Of a stretch of DNA of 64,000 bases, positions 7,632-15,199 are shown piece after piece (within the stretch, counting starts at the first letter, position 1; each line of letters starts with the position of its first letter). The DNA is from Streptomyces sp. 7-21 (GTDB lineage Bacteria; Actinomycetota; Actinomycetes; Streptomycetales; Streptomycetaceae). The notes under the pieces were generated by a model. That model saw only the letters and a program-made list of their open reading frames with translations, was not told the DNA's origin and did no database searches. The DNA lies in contig NZ_JAERRL010000006.1 of assembly GCF_016741785.1 (NCBI RefSeq), forward strand, positions 1 through 64,000, in the 5' to 3' direction. The translations under genes were made by a program, and so were the position numbers.

Positions 7632-8597
7632 TCAGGGCAGGCTGACCGGGCTGCGCAGGGGCTGCCCGAGCAGGGCGCGCTGGGCTTCCTGCGCCGCCAG
7701 CTCTTGCAGGAGCCGGACGGACTTCTCGGAGTAGAAGGCGGCGTGCGGGCTCAGCAGGACGTTGTCCATGGCGCGCAGCGGGCTGCCGTCGGGCAGCGGC
7801 TCCTCCTCCAGGACGTCGAGCCCGGCGCCGCCGAGGCGGCCCGACTGCAGGGCCTCGGTGACGGCCTCGGTGTCGACGAGCGCGCCGCGGGCGGTGTTGA
7901 TCAGGACGGCGCCCGGCGGAAGGAGGGCGAGGGTCTCCCGGTTGATCAGGTGGTACGTCTCCTCGGTGGCGGGGGCGTGCAGCGACACCGCGTGGGAGCG
8001 GCGCAGCAGGTCGGGCAGGGAACAGGCGGTGATGCCCGCCTCGGCGAGCGCGTCCGCGCTGGCGTAGGGGTCGTAGCCGAGCACGGTCATGCCGAACGGA
8101 GCGAGCCGGGCGGCGAGCGCGCGGCCGATGCGTCCGGTGCCGATGAGCCCGACGGTGGTGTCGGACAGGGCGCGGACGGGCGCCAGGTCGGAGGGGGTGC
8201 CCCAGCCGTCGCGGGCCACGGCAGCGTGGTAGCCGGGGAGCTTGCGCAGCAGCGCGAGCAGCATGGCCGCGGCGTGGTCGGCGACCGTGTCGGAGCCGTA
8301 GTCGGTGACGTTGGCGACCCGCACGCCGCGCGCGGCCGCGGCGGCGAGGTCGATGTTGTCGGTGCCGATGCCGTAGCGCACGACGGTCGCGCCGGGCGCC
8401 ATGGCGGCCAGGACGGTGTCGGTGACCGGGGCGAAGTTGACCAGGGCGACGGTGGCGCCGCGCACCGCCTCGGCGGTCTCCGCCTCGGTCACGCAGTTGA
8501 ACCGCTCATAGCTGGCGCCCGCCTCGGCGGCGGCGCGGCGCTCCGCGGCGTCGTCGGGGAACGTCATGTCGGTCACGACGAGACGGGCGGTGCTCAC
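7632..8597 (-). CDS. D-2-hydroxyacid dehydrogenase (CtBP-like)
   Basis: A 321-aa NAD-dependent 2-hydroxyacid dehydrogenase. The Rossmann motif is GLIGTGRIGRALAARL, followed by the catalytic Arg in INTARGALVD, Glu in LDVLEEEPL and His in LSPHAAF. VTDYGSDTVADHA resembles the CtBP-like subgroup rather than 3-phosphoglycerate dehydrogenase. The GTG at 8597 overlaps the stop of the dehydratase gene (GTGA), and GGAGG lies 8 nt upstream. It would reduce a 2-oxoacid or oxidise a 2-hydroxyacid in the same pathway; the substrate is not predictable from sequence. Confidence 0.88.
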   Translation of the reverse strand: MSTARLVVTDMTFPDDAAERRAAAEAGASYERFNCVTEAETAEAVRGATVALVNFAPVTDTVLAAMAPGATVVRYGIGTDNIDLAAAAARGVRVANVTDYGSDTVADHAAAMLLALLRKLPGYHAAVARDGWGTPSDLAPVRALSDTTVGLIGTGRIGRALAARLAPFGMTVLGYDPYASADALAEAGITACSLPDLLRRSHAVSLHAPATEETYHLINRETLALLPPGAVLINTARGALVDTEAVTEALQSGRLGGAGLDVLEEEPLPDGSPLRAMDNVLLSPHAAFYSEKSVRLLQELAAQEAQRALLGQPLRSPVSLP

Positions 8598-9820
8598 GAG
8601 GAAGCCTCCTCGCCGTTGCCGCTGTCTTCGCGCGAGGCGAGCAGGCCGCGGCGGGCCAGGCTGGCGTACAGGTCGCGGATGCCGGTCTGCCAGGCGGGGG
8701 CGCGCTCGCTGGTGGTGACGGGGTTGCGCAGGGTCCCCAGGTGGGGGGTGGAGATCTCGACGAGGTCGCCCTCGCGGTGGGTGAAGCCGCTGCCGGGCTC
8801 GCCGCGGTCCTGGGTGGGGGCGAAGAGGGTGCCGGTGAACAGGACCAGCCCGTCGGGGTAGGGGTGGCGCCGGTTGACGGCCTGGGCGACGAGGGTCTCC
8901 AGCGGGCGGCTGATGCGGGACATGTCGGAGGCGTCGCGCAGCACGAAGCCGTCGTCGCGGCCGGTGATGGTGAGGCTGATGCGGGCCTCGCGCAGGTCGT
9001 CGAGGCTGAAGCCGTCGCCGAAGAGGCGGAGGAAGGGGCCCAGGGAGGTGGAGGCGTTGTTGTCCTTGGCCTGCGGCAGCAGCAGCGCGCTGCGGCCCTC
9101 GATGTCGCGGAGGTTGACGTCGTTGCCGAGGGTCGCGGCGACGATGCGGCCGTCGGAGGTGACGGCGAGGACGAGTTCGGGCTCGGGGTTGTTCCACTTC
9201 GAGACCTCGGCGACGCCGACCGGCGCGCCGTAGCCGACGGCGGAGAGCACCGGGCCCTTGGTGAACACTTCGGCGTCGGGGCCGAGCCCGACCTCCAGGT
9301 ACTGGGACCACAGGCCCTCCTCGCGCAGCCAGGCGAGGAGTTCGACGGCCTCCGGGCTGCCGGCCTTCACCGACTCCAGGCGCGCCCCGACGCGCTCGGC
9401 GAGCTGGGTGCGTATCCGCTCGGCGGCCTCCGGGGCGCCGCCGGCGCGCTCCTCGATGACGCGCTCCAGCATGCTGTCGGCGAACGTGACGCCCGCGGCC
9501 TTGAGCACCTGGAGGTCCACGGGGGCCAGCAGCCGGGTCCGGGTGGTGTCCTGGGCTGCGGTGGCGTCGAGCACCTCGGCGAGCGGCCAGGTGCGGGCGG
9601 CGGGCGCCTGGCGCACGATGTCGGCGGCGTCGGGGCGTTCCAGCAGGTCGGACATGGTGGGGCCGTGGGCGGTGATGTCGGCCAGCTCGTCCCCGCGTAC
9701 CGCCACGAGGCTGGGTCCGCCGACGGCGGGGTCGAGGACGCGGCCAGCGAGGAGCGCGCCGCCGCCGCTGGGGAGGATGTCGGCGGGCGCGGAGGAGAGG
9801 TCGCTGCGGAGGAGGGCCAT
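8594..9820 (-). CDS. FAH-family 2-keto-3-deoxy-sugar-acid dehydratase-like protein
   Basis: A 408-aa fumarylacetoacetate-hydrolase-superfamily protein. The metal-binding Glu pair and Asp are seen in VSKWNNPEPELVLAV and TLGNDVNLRD, and the stretch LLLPQAKDNNASTSLGPF resembles Caulobacter XylX-type 2-keto-3-deoxy-D-xylonate/L-arabonate dehydratases, which are of similar length. Such enzymes form 2-oxoglutarate semialdehyde, and an aldehyde dehydrogenase is two genes downstream. It is the first gene of the minus-strand operon. The ATG at 9820 is chosen over an upstream-open frame because the domain starts there; its Shine-Dalgarno sequence is poor. The FadR regulator at 10096 diverges. Exact substrate unknown; an FAH hydrolase on a diketo acid is the alternative. 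Confidence 0.8.
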   Translation of the reverse strand: MALLRSDLSSAPADILPSGGGALLAGRVLDPAVGGPSLVAVRGDELADITAHGPTMSDLLERPDAADIVRQAPAARTWPLAEVLDATAAQDTTRTRLLAPVDLQVLKAAGVTFADSMLERVIEERAGGAPEAAERIRTQLAERVGARLESVKAGSPEAVELLAWLREEGLWSQYLEVGLGPDAEVFTKGPVLSAVGYGAPVGVAEVSKWNNPEPELVLAVTSDGRIVAATLGNDVNLRDIEGRSALLLPQAKDNNASTSLGPFLRLFGDGFSLDDLREARISLTITGRDDGFVLRDASDMSRISRPLETLVAQAVNRRHPYPDGLVLFTGTLFAPTQDRGEPGSGFTHREGDLVEISTPHLGTLRNPVTTSERAPAWQTGIRDLYASLARRGLLASREDSGNGEEASS

Positions 9821-10060
9821 TCGGCTCAGCCGCCCTTTCTGTACGCGGGTTTCGTCGGGTATGGGTGTCTGCGGGGGCGCACCGCCGCGGGCCGCCGTGC
9901 GGCCGGTTCGCGCGGGACGCGGTACCCCAGGGGGTGCGTGGTCGTGTGCTGCTGCGGGGCTGCGGTGCGGAGCGGTCCGTCCTGGCCGCGGCTCGCGGAC
10001 GGCGGCCGGTGGCGTTGCGGGCCGGCCGCGTGGACCCCGCTGGGGCACGGCCCCCGTTCA

Positions 10061-10089
10061 TTGACTTCGTATGATGATCGGACCATACT
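10061..10089 (+). promoter_or_regulatory. Leaderless promoter with overlapping GntR-type operator
   Basis: TTGACT (10061-10066), a 17-nt spacer and CATACT (10084-10089) form a promoter whose expected start falls at the A of the FadR ATG (10096), so the transcript would be leaderless. Inside it lies an inverted repeat GTATG-N10-CATAC (10069-10088), a likely autoregulatory GntR site that could also control the divergent sugar operon. Confidence 0.6.
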
Positions 10090-10095
10090 TCGGCC

Positions 10096-10893
10096 ATGCA
10101 GGCATCGCAAGACCCTGTTTCACGGAACCGGCACAACACAGGAAAACGGCAGGCCGCCCGGCCGCCCCGCCTCTCCGAGGTGGTAGCCGAGCAGATACAG
10201 CGCGATCTGCTCTCCCAGGGCATGAAGCCCGGCGACCGGCTGCCGACGGAACCGCAGCTCGTCGAGCGCTACGGGGTCAGCAGAACGGTGATCAGGGAAG
10301 CGGGCCGCATCCTGGACCAGCGCGGTCTCGTCGACATCCGCCCCGGCCGGGGCATGGTCGTCGCCCAGCCCGACGGCTCCGCGGTGGCGCGCCACTACGC
10401 CCTGATGCTGGGCATGAACGTGGCGACGTTCCAGCAGCTGATGGAGACCCGCCTGCTGGTCGAGGTAGAGGTGGCGGCACTCGCCGCCGAGCGCCGCAGC
10501 GAAGAGGACCTGCGCGAACTGCGGGCCTGCGTCGACCGCGCGCGGCAGCATCCCGGCGACTACACGGTCTGCCTGGAGGCGGACATCCGCTTCCACGAGG
10601 TCGTCACGCGCGCCAGCGGCAACCCGTTCTTCTCGTGGTTCATGGACCCGGTCAACACCTGCCTGCGCCAGTCATACAAGGACGCGTTCCGCTACCTCGC
10701 GAGCCTGCCCCAGACGCTGGAGGAGCACGGCGCCATACTGGCGGCGATCGAGGCGCGCGATCCCGAGGAGGCGCGGCGCGCTTCCCGCGTGCACCTGATG
10801 CGGGTGATGTCCGAACGCAACCGCCTGCTCGCCGGAGACGGAGACGGGGACGGAGAAGAGAGCGGGGACACGACGGCTGAACGCGCCGGGTGA
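10096..10893 (+). CDS. FadR-type GntR transcriptional regulator (FCD domain)
   Basis: A 265-aa regulator. The N-terminal winged HTH shows GDRLPTEPQLVERYGVSRTV and LVDIRPGRGMVV; the C-terminal FCD domain has the acidic and His metal-site pattern, including DIRFHEVVTRASGNPFF and the late His in ASRVHLMRVM. FCD proteins typically sense small organic acids, often sugar acids. It diverges from the dehydratase-led operon (2307-9820) and is the obvious candidate repressor. The ATG at 10096 is the predicted transcription start, so no Shine-Dalgarno sequence is expected. The effector is unknown; an intermediate of the neighbouring pathway is the natural guess. Confidence 0.9.
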   Translation: MQASQDPVSRNRHNTGKRQAARPPRLSEVVAEQIQRDLLSQGMKPGDRLPTEPQLVERYGVSRTVIREAGRILDQRGLVDIRPGRGMVVAQPDGSAVARHYALMLGMNVATFQQLMETRLLVEVEVAALAAERRSEEDLRELRACVDRARQHPGDYTVCLEADIRFHEVVTRASGNPFFSWFMDPVNTCLRQSYKDAFRYLASLPQTLEEHGAILAAIEARDPEEARRASRVHLMRVMSERNRLLAGDGDGDGEESGDTTAERAG

Positions 10894-11072
10894 CGCGCCC
10901 GTCACCGGCGCGGCCCAACGGGGGCGGAGGCAGTCCCGCGGTCTGCTCCGCCCCTTTCCCATACCCGTTTCGGCACCCGTTTCGACGCCCGCTGGCCGGC
11001 GGCGAGGACGCCGCCGGCCGGATCCGCACGCCAGACAGCCCGCGGCGGAACGCGGCGTTGGGTCCGTTGCAT

Positions 11073-11112
11073 GCGCGCCGGCCCCCGTCCGCGCGGACGG
11101 GGGCCGGCGCGC
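11073..11112. terminator. Perfect 18-bp hairpin terminator
   Basis: GCGCGCCGGCCCCCGTCC (11073-11090) pairs perfectly with 11095-11112 around a GCGC loop. It lies between convergent genes ending at 10893 (+) and 11119 (-). It is one of the strongest hairpins in the window. Confidence 0.88.
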
Positions 11113-11118
11113 GCCGTC

Positions 11119-13146
11119 TCAGCCCTCGGCGGGCAGCCAGACCCGCATGCTGGAGACGTCCCGGTTGGCCCAGGCGTAATAGGGGATCGCCGTCAGCGTC
11201 ACCGGGTCACCCGCGGGCGCCGGGACCCCCTCCGCAGCGGGGCGGTAGGGCCACCACGGCGCGGCGTCACCGGCGGCCGGGCGGGGCCGCAGGCGGGCCG
11301 TAGCGGTGACGGCGGTGACGCCGCCGAGGAGGCCGGGGCGTTCCTCCTCGCCGAGCCCGGCGCCGAGGTCGACGACGAGATCGTCCAGCCCCGTGCCCGG
11401 GGGCAGGCCGGGCTGGTCCAGGGACTCGACGCAGTACACCAGCGGGCCGCGCTCGATGGCGGCGCAGCCGCGGACGGCGTCCACGCGCGGATCGGCCAGG
11501 GTGAACCGGGGCGTGAGGTCGAGCGAGAGCACGACCGTCTCGCCCGGCCGCCAGGCGCGGGTCAGCCGCAGCCAGCCGCCCTCGTACGCCTGCTCCGCCT
11601 CGGGCAGCGGCGCGCCGTCCAGCGTGACCGACCAGGTGGCGGCCGACCAGTGCGGCACGCGCAGCGCGAGCGTCCACGGCCCGGCGCCGGCCGACTCGAC
11701 GGTCACGGCGATGCGGCCGTGCCACGGGTAGCCGGTCTCCACACGCAGCACCGCCTCGCCGCCGCCGACGTCCGCCGTGACGGTGCCGGAGGCGTACTGG
11801 TGCAGCTGGAGCGCGCTGCCGTCAGCGGACACGGAGGCCAGGTAGTGCGGCAGGGAGGCCAGCAGCCGCATGACATTGGGCGGGCAGCAGGCGCACTTGA
11901 ACCACGGCACCCGGGGCGGCTCGGCCCCCTCCTGGTCGGCGTGGCCGTCCCTGACGTGCAGCGGGTTGTCGTACAGGTAGCGGTCGCCGCTGAGGGAGAC
12001 GCCGCACAGCACAGCGTTGTAGAGGGTGCGCTCGATGAGGTCCGAGTAGCGGGCCTCGCCGGTCAGCAGCGCCATCCGCCAGCTGAACTGGACCGAGGCG
12101 ATAGCGGCGCACGTCTCGCAGTAGGCCCGCTCGGTGGGCAGCTCATACGGCTGGCCGAAGCCCTCGTCGCTGTGGTGGGCGCCGATGCCGCCGGTGACGT
12201 AGGTCTGGCGGGCGGCCATCTCCTCCCACAGCCGCGTGACGGCCTCGCGCAGCTCAGCCTCGCCGGTCTCGGTCGCCACGTCGGCGGCGCCCGCGAGCAG
12301 GTACAGCTGGCGTACGGCGTGGCCGGTGACGGCCCGCGCCTCGCGGACGGGCATGTGGTCCTGGTAGTACCCGGGCCGGCCGGCGCCCTTGGTGGTCCGC
12401 ACCGGCAGCGCGCCGCCGTGCCGGTCGACGAAGTACTGGGCGGCCTCGGCGTAGCGCCGCTCTCCGGTCTCGCGGGCCAGTTCGGCCAGCGCGGTCTCGA
12501 TCTCCGGATGGCCGTCGACGCCGTCGACGGGCTTGCCGGAGCCCTCGGGCCCGAAGGTCCCGGTGATGAGGTCGGCGAACTTCCGCGCCACGTCCAGCAG
12601 CGCGCGCTCGCCGGTAGCGCGGTGGTGCGCGACCGCGGCCTGGATGAGATGGCCGGCCGTGTACAGCTCGTGGCCCCAGTGCAGCTCGCTGAAGCGCGGA
12701 ACGTCGGGCTTGGCCACCTGGTAGTAGGTGTTCAGGTAGCCGGTCCCGTCCTGCGCCCGGGCCAGCAGCTCGGTCATCTCGCGGAGGTGCCGGGTCAGTT
12801 CGCGGGCCTGCTCGTCACTGGTGCCGGGATCGCCCAGCTGCCAGGCGGCGGCCTCCAGCCACTTGTGGACGTCGGAGTCCTGGAAGGGGAACCCGCCCTG
12901 GAAGCCGCCCCGTTCGCCCGCGGCGGCACGGCGGAAGTTCTCCAGGTTCCCGGCCTCCTCCAGGCGCGCGGGGCCCTGGGCGATGCTGACCTCCGCGTTG
13001 ACGCGGCGGCGTTCGGCCCAGAAGCCGCCGGTCACGGTGGTACGGGCGGACGGCCGCAGCGCGGCGTGGGCGCCGGGGCCGAGGCGGACCGGGCCGGCGG
13101 TGCCGGGGGCGGGAGCGGGAGCGGGGGCGGGCGAGGGTGCGGACAT
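11119..13146 (-). CDS. GH127 beta-L-arabinofuranosidase, intracellular
   Basis: A 675-aa DUF1680/GH127 protein, normal length. Metal-site and catalytic elements typical of the family are visible: AYCETCAAIASVQFSWRM (Glu and Cys ligands) and FKCACCPPNVMRLLASLPHY (Cys cluster including the nucleophile region). GH127 enzymes release beta-L-arabinofuranose from plant hydroxyproline-linked oligosaccharides and some pectic side chains. There is no signal peptide, only a Pro/Ala-rich N-terminus, so it probably acts on imported oligosaccharides. A LacI regulator diverges, with an operator just downstream of this gene's promoter. A second, secreted GH127 is at 41055. Substrate linkage is inferred from the family. 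Confidence 0.9.
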   Translation of the reverse strand: MSAPSPAPAPAPAPGTAGPVRLGPGAHAALRPSARTTVTGGFWAERRRVNAEVSIAQGPARLEEAGNLENFRRAAAGERGGFQGGFPFQDSDVHKWLEAAAWQLGDPGTSDEQARELTRHLREMTELLARAQDGTGYLNTYYQVAKPDVPRFSELHWGHELYTAGHLIQAAVAHHRATGERALLDVARKFADLITGTFGPEGSGKPVDGVDGHPEIETALAELARETGERRYAEAAQYFVDRHGGALPVRTTKGAGRPGYYQDHMPVREARAVTGHAVRQLYLLAGAADVATETGEAELREAVTRLWEEMAARQTYVTGGIGAHHSDEGFGQPYELPTERAYCETCAAIASVQFSWRMALLTGEARYSDLIERTLYNAVLCGVSLSGDRYLYDNPLHVRDGHADQEGAEPPRVPWFKCACCPPNVMRLLASLPHYLASVSADGSALQLHQYASGTVTADVGGGEAVLRVETGYPWHGRIAVTVESAGAGPWTLALRVPHWSAATWSVTLDGAPLPEAEQAYEGGWLRLTRAWRPGETVVLSLDLTPRFTLADPRVDAVRGCAAIERGPLVYCVESLDQPGLPPGTGLDDLVVDLGAGLGEEERPGLLGGVTAVTATARLRPRPAAGDAAPWWPYRPAAEGVPAPAGDPVTLTAIPYYAWANRDVSSMRVWLPAEG

Positions 13147-13179
13147 GCACGGCTCCGTTAGCGGGTCTCAGAAACGTGA

Positions 13180-13232
13180 GGAAATGCTTTTCCTAGCCGG
13201 GAATGCTAAAAGTGCCTGCGAGAAAGCGTCAA
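13180..13232 (-). promoter_or_regulatory. GH127 promoter with LacI-type operator downstream
   Basis: On the minus strand TTGACG (13232-13227), an 18-nt spacer and TAGCAT (13208-13203) make a good promoter. The palindrome GGAAA-N4-TTTCC (13180-13193) follows 10-23 nt after the -10 box, where a bound LacI-family repressor would block initiation or escape. The LacI gene begins at 13353. Confidence 0.65.
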
Positions 13233-13352
13233 CAGTGCCGCCGTTTACGCACACCGTTTTCCTGACGATCTAGCCAGGTACTCCCCTGCCGTGGCATCAT
13301 GACCCGGCGCCCGGGTGGCTGCGGGCGCCCAGAAGGAGGAAAAGGGTTTCTC

Positions 13353-14411
13353 ATGACGGAGACGGCGCGTGGCACCGAGCGCCGGCGCGCCGCGACGATC
13401 GGTGACGTCGCCGCTCTGGCCGGGGTTTCCCCCGGCACCGCGTCCAAGGCGCTCAACGGCCGGGGGAACCTGCGCGCCGAGACCCGGGAGCGCGTGGCCG
13501 AGGCCGCCCGCAAGCTCGGTTTCCGGCCCAACGCCGCGGCGCGCAGCCTGCTGTCGGGCCGCAGCTACACGGTGGGGCTGATCACCACCGACAGCATCGG
13601 CCGGTTCAGCATCCCGGTGCTGCTGGGAGCGGAGGACGCGCTCGGCGCCGGCCGCATCGCCGTGTTCCTGTGCGACACGCGCGGCGACGCCATCCGCGAG
13701 CAGCACTACGTCCGCACCCTGCTCGACCGCCGCATCGACGGCCTTATCGTCACCGGCCGCCGCACCGACCCGCGCCCGCCGGTGGACCTGCCCGCGCCGG
13801 TGCCGGTGGTGTACGCGCTCGGGCCGTCCACCGACCCCCGCGACCTGTCGCTGGTGCCGGACGACGCGGGCGGCGCGCGGCTGATGGTCGAGCACCTGCT
13901 GGCCACGGGCCGGCGGCGCATCGCCCATATCACGGGGCCGGCGCACCACACCGCCGCCGCCGTCCGCGCCGAGGAGACGGTCCGCGCGCTGGCCCAGGCC
14001 GGGGCCGAACTGTCCGGCGGGCAGGTGCTGTACGGCGAGTGGAGCGAGGCGTGGGGGCGGCAGGCGGTGCACGTGGCGCTGCGCGCCGACCCGGACGTCG
14101 ACGCGTTCTTCTGCGGCAGCGACCAGATCGCGCGGGGCGCCGCCGACGCGCTGCGGGAGGCGGGCCGCCGGGTCCCGGAGGACATCGCCCTGGCCGGCTA
14201 CGACAACTGGGAGGTCATGGCCCAGGCGACCCGGCCGCCGCTGACCACCGTGGACATGAACCTGGCCGAGCTGGGGCGGACGGCGGCGCTGCGGCTGATG
14301 GAGGCCATCGACGGCCGCCCGTCGCAGGGCGTGCAGACCCTGCCGTGCCGCCTGGTCGTGCGTGACTCGACGGGCGTGCGGGCCGCAGCCCCCGCCCCGG
14401 ACGGCGGCTGA
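13353..14411 (+). CDS. LacI-family transcriptional repressor
   Basis: A 352-aa regulator of standard length. The LacI HTH is TIGDVAALAGVSPGTASKAL followed by the hinge region FRPNAAARSLLSGRSYTVGL, and the periplasmic-binding-protein-like sensor ends in DIALAGYDNWEVMAQ and PPLTTVDMNLAELGR. The ATG at 13353 is chosen because AGAAGGAGGA precedes it. It diverges from the intracellular GH127 gene and probably represses it through the palindrome at 13180-13193. The ligand is likely an L-arabinose-containing oligosaccharide, by context. Confidence 0.92.
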   Translation: MTETARGTERRRAATIGDVAALAGVSPGTASKALNGRGNLRAETRERVAEAARKLGFRPNAAARSLLSGRSYTVGLITTDSIGRFSIPVLLGAEDALGAGRIAVFLCDTRGDAIREQHYVRTLLDRRIDGLIVTGRRTDPRPPVDLPAPVPVVYALGPSTDPRDLSLVPDDAGGARLMVEHLLATGRRRIAHITGPAHHTAAAVRAEETVRALAQAGAELSGGQVLYGEWSEAWGRQAVHVALRADPDVDAFFCGSDQIARGAADALREAGRRVPEDIALAGYDNWEVMAQATRPPLTTVDMNLAELGRTAALRLMEAIDGRPSQGVQTLPCRLVVRDSTGVRAAAPAPDGG

Positions 14412-14415
14412 CCCG

Positions 14416-14441
14416 TGCCCGGCGCCCGCCCGCCGGGCACG
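14416..14441. terminator. 10-bp hairpin between LacI and phosphatase genes
   Basis: GTGCCCGGCG (14416-14425) pairs perfectly with CGCCGGGCAC (14432-14441) across 6 nt. It starts 5 nt after the LacI stop codon, and the gene on the other side is convergent. Confidence 0.75.
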
Positions 14442-14463
14442 CGCCGCCGGCCGGATCCGTCTC

Positions 14464-14903
14464 TCAGCGGAACCGGGCCGCGTACCGGCGCTGCCAGGGC
14501 GTCTCGACGGCCCGGGGTGGTAGTGGCGGCGAACGTAGGCGACGGCCTCGTCACCGGGGACGCCGTCGAGGACGGCGAGGCAGGCCAGGGCCGTGCCGGT
14601 GCGCCCCCGGCCGCCGCCGCAGGCGATCTCGACGCGTTCGTCCGCCGCCCGCTCCCACGCCTCGCGCAGCGCCTCGCGGGCGGCGCCGCGGTCGGCCGGG
14701 AGCCGGAAGTCGGGCCAGCGCACCCACCGCGCCTGCCACGGCAGGCCGGGCGGCTGACGGCCCAGCAGGTACAGCCCGAAGGCGGGCCGCGGGCCGTCGG
14801 GCAGCGGATGGCGCAGTCCCCGCCCGCGCACCAGCCGGCCGGAGGGCAGCGGCATCACCCCGGGGGCCGAAGGGTCCCATCCAGCACAGTCGTCGGGCGC
14901 CAT
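14464..14903 (-). pseudogene. Protein-tyrosine phosphatase family gene with C-run frameshift
   Basis: From ATG 14903 the frame encodes a small phosphatase with the P-loop C-x5-R at about residues 95-101 (IACGGGRGRTGTALACLAVL). After VAYVRRHYHP the reading frame runs on, antisense through the LacI gene, which is not plausible. A -1 shift at the C4 run (14514-14517) restores a sensible C-terminus, AVETPWQRRYAARFR, ending at TGA 14466-14464 and giving a protein of about 146 aa, normal for this Streptomyces family. So one C appears lost. It may be a sequencing error or a recent mutation. The catalytic residues lie upstream of the shift. The substrate is unknown. Confidence 0.75.
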
Positions 14904-15199
14904 GACAGCCGAGCGTAGGCCGGCGCCGCCCGGAACCGCCCGGCCGCCGCCTGGCGGGTTCACGACGCTGAGGCAGCCCTCCCGGGCACTGGCGGCGTGC
15001 AAAGAAGCGGGACACCTCACGGAGACCGCGCGGAGACCGCGAAGAGACCGCGAAGAACCGCGCGCGTTCCGTCGTGGCCGGAACCCGCCTTGACAGTTCC
15101 ATCCCAACTACCCTTTCCGCGACGGGTGTTGCCAAACGATCACCGCGAGTAGGCTGCGCTGCCTCGGCAGCATGGACGAGGACAGACAAGGACGAGTCA

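Noticed and set aside
7632..10223. Single 863-codon frame through the dehydrogenase and FAH genes
   Set aside because: Only the part after GTG 8597 matches a dehydrogenase; the rest is antisense or out-of-frame Arg/Pro-rich sequence over the dehydratase and FadR genes.
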